Assembly: GCF_900086655.1 (NCBI RefSeq)
Contig: NZ_LT575476.1
Coordinates: 4,168,543 to 4,232,542 of the forward strand
Length of the DNA stretch: 64,000 nucleotides
Direction of reading: 5' to 3'
From: Paenibacillus tuaregi
Lineage (GTDB): Bacteria > Bacillota > Bacilli > Paenibacillales > Paenibacillaceae
Shown here: positions 26,728-35,300 of the stretch, piece by piece
Numbering within the stretch: the first letter of the stretch is position 1
Layout: each line of letters starts with the position of its first letter
Position numbers and translations under genes: made by a program
Notes under the pieces: generated by a model
What the model was told of the DNA's origin: nothing
The model's input: only the letters and a program-made list of their open reading frames with translations
Databases searched by the model: none

Positions 26728-27606
26728 TTAATCCTCCTTCTTGGACAGCAGGTTCTGAAGCACCGTTACAATAATAACGATAAACAGCAGCACAACCGCC
26801 ATCGCAGATGCAAGTCCAAGTTTGCTATATTTGAAAGCTACGTCAACCGTCTGAATTACAAAGGTATTACTTCCGTTCGAACCGCCTGTCATAATATATG
26901 GAATATCGAAGGCGCTGATCGCACCGCTGATACCAAGAATGAGATTAAGCTGAACGATACGTTTGATGCTAGGTATGATGATATGGCGGAATTGATGCCA
27001 TTTATTCGCTCCGTCAATATCCGAGGCCTCATAAACATCCTTGCCTACGGAAGAAATGGCTCCCAGGAAAATGATGAAGTTGAAGCCCATGTATCTCCAT
27101 ATAGAGGCACCGGCAAGCGAGACATTAATGATATTTGGATTGAGCAGCCATCCCTGTGAGAGATTGCTAAGCCCAAGGAAGTTCAGAATTGTGTCCAAAG
27201 TTCCATCCGGCTTAAAGAAGAACAGGAAGATGAAACCGATCGCCACCCCGTTAAGCAGTGAGGGGAAGAACAGCACACCCTTGAAGAAATTTTTGGCCCG
27301 CACTTTAAAGCTCAGGATTGTCGCAAAATATAAAGCCAGGCCCATCTGAATAAATGTGGCTACAAAATAGTACAAGCTGACTTTAAATACGGTGAAATAT
27401 TTGGGATCGGTAAAGATCGTTTTATAATTCTTGAATCCGACCCATTTGTAATTTGGACTGTATCCATTCCAGTTCGTGAAGCTGTATTTAAACATATTGA
27501 TTACCGGAAGATATGCAAAGGTAAACAGTAGAATAACCGGTATCAACGAAAAAGCTATAATGATGACTTTTCTCTGATTTTTATAACTCATATTTTTAAA
27601 CACCAC
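26728..27606 (-). CDS. Sugar ABC transporter permease (MalF type)
   Basis: A 292-residue permease with six helices and the EAA loop EASDIDGANKWHQFRHIIIP. The start is one of two adjacent GTG codons (27606 or 27603) lying 5-8 nt after GGAGG; an ATG further in is too far from that site. It is between the binding-protein gene and the MalG-type permease gene. Confidence 0.92.
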   Translation of the reverse strand: MVFKNMSYKNQRKVIIIAFSLIPVILLFTFAYLPVINMFKYSFTNWNGYSPNYKWVGFKNYKTIFTDPKYFTVFKVSLYYFVATFIQMGLALYFATILSFKVRAKNFFKGVLFFPSLLNGVAIGFIFLFFFKPDGTLDTILNFLGLSNLSQGWLLNPNIINVSLAGASIWRYMGFNFIIFLGAISSVGKDVYEASDIDGANKWHQFRHIIIPSIKRIVQLNLILGISGAISAFDIPYIMTGGSNGSNTFVIQTVDVAFKYSKLGLASAMAVVLLFIVIIVTVLQNLLSKKED

Positions 27607-27714
27607 TCACACCTCCAATATTCCCTTCCTCCCTCTAAGGAAAGAGAAGGAAAACGAACTTGTGCTCGTTTTCCCATCTCCTCATGAGAAGCTTTTTGTC
27701 TGTTGGTTCCTCTG

Positions 27715-29046
27715 TTATTCGCTTGCAACGGATGCGCGTGATGCCTTCCATCTGTCATTAAGGTCTTTCATGATGTCGTCATAGGATTCTTTCTTGTTAC
27801 CTACAGCGGCTTCAATAATCCGTTTCTTGAAGTCCGGCTGCCATAGACCGATCTCGGAGTCTTTATCAATCTTATCCACGAGACCTTCTTGCCCAGCCTT
27901 AGCCGGAGTTTGGAACTTGAACTCAATTCCTGTTCCTTCGAACTGTTTCAGTGCGGCAGGAAGCTCTGCACCAACCGCCGGGCTCATACCGCCGCCCTCG
28001 GTTGTAGGGTAAGTGGATTTATTAATGAACCAGTCCACCCACGCTTTGGCAGCTTCTTTGTTGCTGCTCTTGGAGCTGACACCAATCGTGTAGTCATCTG
28101 CAAGCGGCACAATCACTTTACTTGCATTGGTAGGGAAAGGCATAAATCCGATATCGTCCGGGTTCTGGCTCTTGCTTTGGATTTGTCCAACAGCCCAGGA
28201 GCCAAGAACCATCGTTCCGATCTTGCCGTTAGCCATATCAGCCTTTGAAGATTCCCAGTCCGTAGTAGTAGGGTCCTTCTCGATCAGACCTTTCTGTGCC
28301 ACATCATACAATAGTTTGTACAGCTCATAGTGCGGCTGGCCCTTAACGAAATTGTCATCCGTAGTAGGCTGGGTTACATTCACGTAGTCCACGTTGCCTG
28401 CAACGGTGGTCAGGTCGGCTTCCCACTGGGTCAGCGGCCAGCCTGCGGCATAGTTCGTATAGAGCGGTACAGCTTGGCCTTTGTCTTTGATTTTTTGCAG
28501 AGCGGCCAGGAATTGATCCGGCGTTTTTGGAACCTCAGTTACACCCGCATCCTTGAACACTTTCTTGTTGTACACAATTCCGGAATAGTTGATCGTAGTT
28601 GGAATCCCGTAGACCTTCCCGTCTACAACTCTTTCTTCCAGACCGTTATACTGCTTCTTCATATCCTCATAGTTGCCAAGCGGCTCAAAGAATTGAGGAA
28701 GATCAGCCAGCGGAACGCTGGTAGGCAGCAGAAGAACATCGCCATAGTCGGAGGAATTCATACGTACCTTGATTTGTCCCTCATAATCAGACATCGCTTG
28801 GAACTTCACGCTGATATTTGGGTATTCTTCGTTAAATTTCTTCGCGTAATCTTTGAATACCGTATCCACGATATCTGTTTTCTGAGTGATAACGGTAATC
28901 TCCCCTTTAAGGTCTTTACCTGTAGCAGCGGTTCCGCTTGATCCGGTATTGGTGCTTGGTTCCTCACTTTTAGCGGATGAGCAGCCCACCATTGCAAAAA
29001 CCAGGAGAGCTGACATAAGTCCTAACAGCATTTTACGTCTTTTCAC
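27715..29046 (-). CDS. Sugar ABC transporter substrate-binding lipoprotein
   Basis: A 443-residue family 1 solute-binding protein. A lipoprotein signal (MKRRKMLLGLMSALLVFAMVGC, described by its ends: basic start, cysteine 22) is followed by a Ser/Thr-rich linker and the two-lobed binding domain. The start is GTG at 29044-29046, with GAGGGG 8 nt before it. It is the first gene of the importer operon and is directly behind the LacI-type operator at 29076-29092. Given the neighbours, manno-oligosaccharides are the likely ligand. Confidence 0.92.
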   Translation of the reverse strand: MKRRKMLLGLMSALLVFAMVGCSSAKSEEPSTNTGSSGTAATGKDLKGEITVITQKTDIVDTVFKDYAKKFNEEYPNISVKFQAMSDYEGQIKVRMNSSDYGDVLLLPTSVPLADLPQFFEPLGNYEDMKKQYNGLEERVVDGKVYGIPTTINYSGIVYNKKVFKDAGVTEVPKTPDQFLAALQKIKDKGQAVPLYTNYAAGWPLTQWEADLTTVAGNVDYVNVTQPTTDDNFVKGQPHYELYKLLYDVAQKGLIEKDPTTTDWESSKADMANGKIGTMVLGSWAVGQIQSKSQNPDDIGFMPFPTNASKVIVPLADDYTIGVSSKSSNKEAAKAWVDWFINKSTYPTTEGGGMSPAVGAELPAALKQFEGTGIEFKFQTPAKAGQEGLVDKIDKDSEIGLWQPDFKKRIIEAAVGNKKESYDDIMKDLNDRWKASRASVASE

Positions 29047-29075
29047 TTTATGAACCCCTCTCTTTAACTTTTATT

Positions 29076-29129
29076 AAGTTATCGTTTAAGTTACAAATTG
29101 ATATTACAATGTTAGCGCTTACCCGTCAA
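29076..29129 (-). promoter_or_regulatory. Promoter, operator and cre-like site of the importer operon
   Basis: On the minus strand, -35 TTGACG (29124-29129), a 17-nt spacer and -10 TAATAT (29101-29106). The operator AAGTTATCGTTTAAGTT (29076-29092) begins 8 nt after the -10 box. A cre-like site (29110-29123, TGTTAGCGCTTACC on the plus strand) sits in the spacer and matches the CcpA consensus at all but one position. Confidence 0.75.
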
Positions 29130-29172
29130 TTAATTTTTTTTGACGTTTTTTGTTAGCTTTTTCAACCAAAAC

Positions 29173-29199
29173 AAAAAGCCTTTAATATCAAGGCTTTTT
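29173..29199. terminator. Hairpin between divergent promoters
   Basis: AAAAAGCCTT (29173-29182) pairs with AAGGCTTTTT (29190-29199), giving a terminator shape with A/T tracts on both sides. It lies between the divergent importer and lacI promoters, where no gene ends. Confidence 0.6.
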
Positions 29200-29274
29200 C
29201 ACCAAAATCGGCTATGTTTTTGTCGTTTTACTCATAAAAACAAACGCTGCTTACTTCACTCATTTCCTTACACA

Positions 29275-29326
29275 TTGACAAAAAATTTAGGGGTAATTAG
29301 AATATCACTATAAGTTAACGGTAAAC
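29275..29326 (+). promoter_or_regulatory. Promoter and operator of the LacI regulator gene
   Basis: -35 TTGACA (29275-29280), a 17-nt spacer, -10 TAGAAT (29298-29303), and operator AAGTTAACGGTAAAC (29312-29326) starting 8 nt after the -10 box. The same 15-nt operator is found before the GH26 gene. The leader to the start codon is about 175 nt. Confidence 0.75.
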
Positions 29327-29500
29327 ATAACTTTAGATAACCTAACTTACCCGTACTTAAAGATCATTTGATAGTTACGGGTATTATCCACTAACTTATA
29401 GGATTTATTCTTTAACATCCCAAGGTTAGAATGTATACTAAGATTGATTATTTAGGTGATTTGGTAATGAGATCAGCTATGAACAGGTGGTGGTGATCGG

Positions 29501-30544
29501 ATGAAGAACAATGTTACTATGCGGGACATAGCCATGAAGCTGGGTGTGAGCAGCGTTACGGTTTCCAAAGCCTTAGGGGATAAAGAAGGCGTAAGTGATG
29601 AGCTTAAAGCCAAGATCAAGAAGGTTGCTGCAGAAATGAATTACCGCTATAATACAACCGCCAAATCCATGAAGGAGGGCCTGTCTTATAATATAGGCGT
29701 AATCATTCCCGAACGGTTCACCGGGCTGGCCCAATCCTTCTATTTGAGAGTGTATCAGCATATTTCCAGTCTGCTGGACAGCTATGGCTATTACGGCATT
29801 CTTAACATACTGAACAGTGAAGACGAGGATCAGTTGAATCTTCCAAGAATCTATTCGGAGAAGAAGGTTGATGGAATTATTGTCCTTGGGCAAATCAGCA
29901 AGGAGTACATTGAAATTATTCAGAGCATGGATCTGCCAAAGATCTTTACGGATTTCTATGACGAGCATGCGGATATTGACTCCGTAATCACGGATAACTT
30001 TTATGGCTCGTATGAAATTACCAATTATCTTATCCGTAATGGTCATAAGAACATTGCTTATGTGGGTAACATCCATTCCACAAGCAGTATTCAAGACCGC
30101 TTTCTCGGTTACTACAAATCTTTGCTGGAGCACAATATCCCACTCAAGAATGAATATATTATTAATGACCGCGACGAGCGCGGCAAATATATTGACATCC
30201 AGGTTCCTGAGCAGCTTCCAACCGCCTTTGTCTGCAACTGTGACCAGGTGGCTTACCTGCTCACCGACAAGCTAAAAGCCCTGGGGTACAGCGTTCCCGC
30301 CGACTGCTCTGTCGTCGGATTCGATAACGATATCTATGCCACGCTGACCGTGCCCAATTTAACAACAGTTGAAGTGGACATTGAGCAGATGGCAACCACC
30401 TCGGTGAACTCGATCATGCAGAAGGTCACGAATCCTACCAAACGGTTCGGTCGTGTCCTCGTGCAGGGCAAGATCATCTATCGTGACTCCGTTGGCAATC
30501 TGGACCAGACTCAGGATAAGAAACAGCAATCTTTTGCAGGTTAA
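29501..30544 (+). CDS. LacI-family regulator of the mannan locus
   Basis: A 347-residue repressor. Residues 5-50 form the LacI helix-turn-helix (MRDIAMKLGVSSVTVSKALG) and hinge; residues about 60-335 form the periplasmic-binding-protein-like effector domain. It is divergent from the importer operon. Four promoters, including its own, share the operator AAGTTAWCGKTWWA just downstream of the -10 box, which is the expected place for repression; the inducer is probably a manno-oligosaccharide or related sugar (inference). Confidence 0.92.
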   Translation: MKNNVTMRDIAMKLGVSSVTVSKALGDKEGVSDELKAKIKKVAAEMNYRYNTTAKSMKEGLSYNIGVIIPERFTGLAQSFYLRVYQHISSLLDSYGYYGILNILNSEDEDQLNLPRIYSEKKVDGIIVLGQISKEYIEIIQSMDLPKIFTDFYDEHADIDSVITDNFYGSYEITNYLIRNGHKNIAYVGNIHSTSSIQDRFLGYYKSLLEHNIPLKNEYIINDRDERGKYIDIQVPEQLPTAFVCNCDQVAYLLTDKLKALGYSVPADCSVVGFDNDIYATLTVPNLTTVEVDIEQMATTSVNSIMQKVTNPTKRFGRVLVQGKIIYRDSVGNLDQTQDKKQQSFAG

Positions 30545-30590
30545 AGATGGTCCTTGGGAGCTTTGGAAGCTTTGGGAGTAAATCTATACA

Positions 30591-30626
30591 ACACAAAACC
30601 TCGTCAGCTTTGACGAGGTTTTGTGT
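30591..30626. terminator. Bidirectional terminator between lacI and SDR genes
   Basis: A perfect 16-bp stem, 30591-30606 with 30611-30626 (ACACAAAACCTCGTCA arm), around a 4-nt loop, with T-rich sequence on the plus side. It separates convergent genes. Confidence 0.85.
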
Positions 30627-30647
30627 TGTTCTTCTTAATTGAACTGA

Positions 30648-31406
30648 TTAATACGCGGTCCAACCCGCATCTGCTGTGATTACCGTACCATTTACAAAGC
30701 TCGATTCATCGGAGGCCAGGAATAACGCAACCTGTGCAATCTCCTCTGACTTCCCTATCCGCGGATTAAGACCCAGCCCAACCTGTGTGCGGCTCATCCC
30801 GAATTCATTAATATTGGTCATGGAAGCACCGATGTTCGTCTCTACCCCACCGGGTGCAATGGCGTTACAGCGGATTCCCTGCTTCGCATACATGTAACCG
30901 GTATTCTTGGTGAACCCCACCACCGCGTGTTTAGAAGCTGTATAGGCTGCACCTGCGCGTGCCCCATATAGTCCACCTGCCGAGGCTACATTCACAATAA
31001 CCCCTTTTTGCTTCTCCAAAAAGATGGGCAGCACTTTACGTGTTGCACGCATAACACTTGTTGTATTAACAGCAAAGACCCGTTCCCATACGTCATCACG
31101 GATATCTCCGGCTGCTTCAAAATTGTCCATAATTCCCGCATTGTTAACGAGAATGTCCACCGTTCCAAATTGCTCTACAGCCGTGTCAATCAAGTTCTGA
31201 ATATCTTCCTCTTTGGCAACGTTAGCTGTCACCGCTATGGCTTCGCCGCCCTTAGCTTTAATCTCTTCTACCACACCGTTCGCCGCATCTGAATTGATGT
31301 CGGATACGATCACCTTTGCGCCCTCTTGTGCATATAACAGCGCAATCGCTTTGCCCATACCGGAAGCCGCTCCGGTAACTACCGCAACTTGATTCTGAAG
31401 TCTCAT
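30648..31406 (-). CDS. SDR-family oxidoreductase
   Basis: A 252-residue short-chain dehydrogenase of the classical type. TGAASGMGKA near the N-terminus binds NAD(P); NNAG and the catalytic YTASK follow. The ribosome binding site TTGGAGGAC precedes the ATG. It is divergent from a TetR-family regulator gene, with a strong palindrome between them, so it is probably the regulator's target. The substrate is unknown. Nothing ties it to mannan, though it lies within that locus. Confidence 0.9.
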   Translation of the reverse strand: MRLQNQVAVVTGAASGMGKAIALLYAQEGAKVIVSDINSDAANGVVEEIKAKGGEAIAVTANVAKEEDIQNLIDTAVEQFGTVDILVNNAGIMDNFEAAGDIRDDVWERVFAVNTTSVMRATRKVLPIFLEKQKGVIVNVASAGGLYGARAGAAYTASKHAVVGFTKNTGYMYAKQGIRCNAIAPGGVETNIGASMTNINEFGMSRTQVGLGLNPRIGKSEEIAQVALFLASDESSFVNGTVITADAGWTAY

Positions 31407-31548
31407 ATTAGTCCTCCAATTCCTGAGTGTATACGTTTACAATCTAAATTTAATGAACAAATGTTCGTTAACAAACACTCATCTATAGTATAATAACTTC
31501 AATTCCCCGGCATCAATATGCAAATTCATTGGATATTGTTTACTAATT

Positions 31549-31570
31549 AACACTTACCCGGGCAAGTGTT
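31549..31570. promoter_or_regulatory. 22-bp palindrome, likely TetR operator
   Basis: Arms AACACTT (31549-31555) and AAGTGTT (31564-31570) flank a CCCGGG core; only one pair of positions breaks the symmetry. It lies between the divergent SDR and TetR genes, 31 nt before the TetR start. Confidence 0.65.
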
Positions 31571-31601
31571 CGTTATTTCCCAAGGAGGCAGTCCCTTCCC
31601 T

Positions 31602-32249
31602 ATGCCCAATCAAACAGCAGCTATCGATAGAAGAATTAAAAAGTCCAAAAAGGCCCTTAAAGAATCACTGCTTAGTCTAATGCAGACAAAGGAGTTCAAG
31701 GAAATATCCATCACCGACATCGTACACTTGGCAGATCTTAACCGCGGCACTTTTTACAAGCATTATCAATACAAAGAGGATCTATTACAGGAAATCATTG
31801 ACGATGTCATTACAGATCTCATTGCTTCTTACCGCGAGCCTTACCAAGGCATCGAAGTGTTTGATGTAACCAAGCTGACCTCATCAGGCATCAAAGTATT
31901 TGAACATGTCGAACTGCATGCAAGCTTCTACACCCTTATTGTGCGCTCCAACGCCTGTGCAGGATTCCAGAATCGAATTTGCAGCGTATTAAGAGACTTG
32001 ACCTTACAAGACTTGGGTGGTTACCCGGTAAATCCCGCAATTAACCAAGAGCTTCAAGCCAGCTATCATGCTTACGCCATCCTTGGCATGATTATCGAGT
32101 GGGTCAACGGCGGATTCAAGCACAGTGCCGGCTACATGGCGGATCAGCTGCTTGCGATTATCAAAACCAGTCTCGTAAGCCCCTCTCTTAGGCCGAATTT
32201 CTCCGAATTAGGGACAGGTAAAGATGATAGCGGGAAGCCTAATTTATAA
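31602..32249 (+). CDS. TetR/AcrR-family regulator
   Basis: A 215-residue regulator with an N-terminal helix-turn-helix (about residues 15-65, ISITDIVHLADLNRGTFYKHY) and a C-terminal domain like TetR_C_33, which is often found next to short-chain dehydrogenases. The ATG at 31602 lies 13 nt after AAGGAGG; a GTG twelve codons upstream falls in the operator palindrome and has no ribosome binding site. It probably represses itself and the divergent SDR. Confidence 0.88.
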   Translation: MPNQTAAIDRRIKKSKKALKESLLSLMQTKEFKEISITDIVHLADLNRGTFYKHYQYKEDLLQEIIDDVITDLIASYREPYQGIEVFDVTKLTSSGIKVFEHVELHASFYTLIVRSNACAGFQNRICSVLRDLTLQDLGGYPVNPAINQELQASYHAYAILGMIIEWVNGGFKHSAGYMADQLLAIIKTSLVSPSLRPNFSELGTGKDDSGKPNL

Positions 32250-32307
32250 CCGGAAAACGCAGCAAGAGGCAGCAAAGCATTGCCGCCTCCTGCCTATGTT
32301 TCAGTTA

Positions 32308-35300
32308 TTACTCTCCTGCTCCCACAAGGGCGACTTCATCCATGTAGAGGATAGCCTCTCCGGTCCCCGTGAAGGATTCCAGCTTGAGGCCCATGGATTT
32401 AACCTGGTTCAAGTCCTTCACCTGATCCAGCGGCAGCGTGATTGTCGTGAAGCCATCGCTCGCGCTGTCCACATTTGCCGTCTCCGGCAGTCCGCTATCA
32501 TACCAGGTCCAGCCGCTTCCTGTCTTGATATAAAGCCGTGCTGCGGCAGTTCCCGCAGACAACTTAACTTTGACCGTAACCGCCTTAATCCCCGACAGAT
32601 CCAGCTGTGCATCATTCTTCAATTCAAACGAGCCACCTTTGCTTAGGGTAAAGGCCGACTGCAGCGCCCGCTTTCCTTCTGCATACACATCTGAGGTTAC
32701 AGATGGCGTCTTGGCGCCTGCCTGATTATCATTCAATTCCCAACCTTGCGTGTCCGACTCGAAATTATATAAAATTCCCGGTACATGCCCACCACCAGAT
32801 CCGCCACCTCCGTCTGGAATGGTTCCAGCTGCTTGATCGTATACGGCTTTGATATCATCAAAGAACATCGTACCGGTTCCAATAAACCCATCTACCGAAT
32901 TGGTATAAATCGAGAATTTGCTCACACCCTTAAGCTTCTCTTTGGTTAGTATCCCCGATGCGCCATGTACAGGTACAAATTTAAGAAAGTCCATCTTCTC
33001 CAGGCGGCCCTCATCCGTCTTGGTATCCGGATAATACTCATAATCGCCGTCACTGACATGAATCTGGATAACCAGCTTCTGTCCTTTCCCATCCGGCTTG
33101 ATCCAAGCCTCAAGCTGGTTGAATCCGGACCAATCCACATCATTCAGGGTTTTGGATACACCGGCATAGGTCTGGGCTGCAAGCGTGTATTCGTAAGCTG
33201 CTCCGTAATCGCCATTCTGTTTCTTATCCGCTGCGAGTGATATTTTTGCTCCGTCTCCCTGGGAAATATACTTGGCGGCGGCAGCGTCCGACAACCCTTG
33301 ATAGCCTTCAAAATCGTCCACTACCGCAGGATCAGACACAGGCTCCTGATAGACACTGAACAGCTGAAGATCATCCAGGAAGACCGAACCGGAACCGGCA
33401 AGCCCGTTTCCCACTAGGGAGAACGCCAGCCCTTCAGCCTGTCCGGAAATCTTCGCATCCGTCACATCAATAGATACCGGATATACGTAATGCCTCTGAT
33501 CCTCCGTCTTCGCCAGATCTGACAGTTTCTTCATCGTTGTAGTCATCCCAAACTTTCCGGCGTCTGAATAATCAGGCGGCAGCTGCACAAGTGCACGGAC
33601 ATTTGCATCCACATTCTCCGAGCCCAGTTCCACCGGGATATAAGCATTAAATTTCACCCGCTTTACCTCTTTAGGCAGCTCGGGTCCGAGATCAGTTAGG
33701 CCCAGCTTGAGCTCCTGCCAGGTATCAGCCGCATCCAATCCGGTCACATCCAGCTTAAGCGCCCCATCCCCGCCAAAGACAGATTGGCTTGTATTCAGTC
33801 CAATGGATGTTGGATTATTATTTAGCCCCGACCAGGTTCCATTATTGCTAATTCCCCCAATACCCGATTCAAACGTATACTCCTTCAGCAAAGCTTCCTC
33901 AATCTTTACAAATACCGTATTCGTCTGGGTCAGCTGCGGCTGGAGAGCTCCATTCGCATCATACACCCTCACAGTAAATGCTGCCGTCTTGCCGTTTAGG
34001 GAAGCATCCGGTGTCCAGCTTGTGGTGTAATAACCTTCAGCAGCATCCCAGGTCATTGGGACCTCCTCATTCGATCCATCAGCAGTAAAAGTCACCTTGG
34101 ACGGCTGCTCATGAAGCACTCTGGCCCTGATCTTGATGGAAGCCGATCTGACCGTGAACTGGTCTACCGGGGAGGCGATATGCATGAACGGTTTTTCGGG
34201 ACCTGCCTTTACCGTTGTTCTAGACAAATTGCCCACTTCCCTGCCAAACGCGGTATAAGGATCATCGTAAAATTTGATGAAGTCCGGCAGCAGCTCATGA
34301 CTACCTAGCTCACCGGCATCCTTGTAAGGTACGAACAGATTGCCGTTTAGATTAAAGTTGGCCCAGGTCAGCATGTAGGCAATCCGCTTTGCATCCGGAT
34401 CACTCTTGATTGCGTTCAGAAGTTTTGTGAACCATTGTAAGTCCTTGTTGCCTGAAGTCTTCATCCCGCTTGGGCTATAACCGAACTCGGAGAACGTTGC
34501 AATTTTGCCTTTGGAATCTGCCAGTCTGGAGATCATGGCCAGATCGCTGACCAGACCTTTCAGGAACCCATCGGACCCTGGTGAATCCTGATTATCATAT
34601 TGGTCCATGCCCAGAATATCGACATAGTCATCTCCCGGATAAGTGGCCAAGTACTTCGATTCTGATCCGCTGAATGATCCGTTAGGCGAATATACATACA
34701 GCAGATTGTGCACATGCTTCATATCCCTCAGGTATTCTACGGTGTATCTGAATATTTCAACATATTCACTCTTGGTGGTCGTCTGGGCTCCCCACCAGAA
34801 CCAGCCGCCGTTCTGCTCATGAAACGGCCTGAATATAATCGGAATCAGCTTGCCTTGATCATCCTTCAAATGATTCGCAAGCTCAGCAACTTGGTCAAGA
34901 TAAGCATTAAATTCGGCATTCTTATCCCCGCCTGGTAAAATGTGCTCCACCACGCTGCCCTTCGTATCATTAAAGCTGCCTTTGGTGACAAAATTCGGCA
35001 TGTGCGCACTCAGCGTAATCATTCCATCATTGTTGTGCGCCTTCTTCATCAAGTCCGCCAAGTTCTCCCGGCTCTTGACCGGATCACCGCTCACTCCTGG
35101 CTTCTCCTTTCCTTCCAGGCTCAGCGTGTCCCATCCGTATACAGCCGGGAAATCGCCAACCGAATTCAGGACATCCGATTTCGTGCCACTGGCGGTTGTC
35201 TCACTGAAGGATAATCCCACATCTGTAGCATGCTGATGCCCAAAAAGCACCTGCTTCCCGCGGGTGTCCGCCAAGTAAGCAAACAATGAACGTGTGCTGT

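Noticed and set aside
30648-32249. SDR and TetR genes as part of the mannan regulon
   Set aside because: Neither carries the shared LacI-type operator, and the pair has its own palindrome and terminator boundary; they look like an unrelated insertion.
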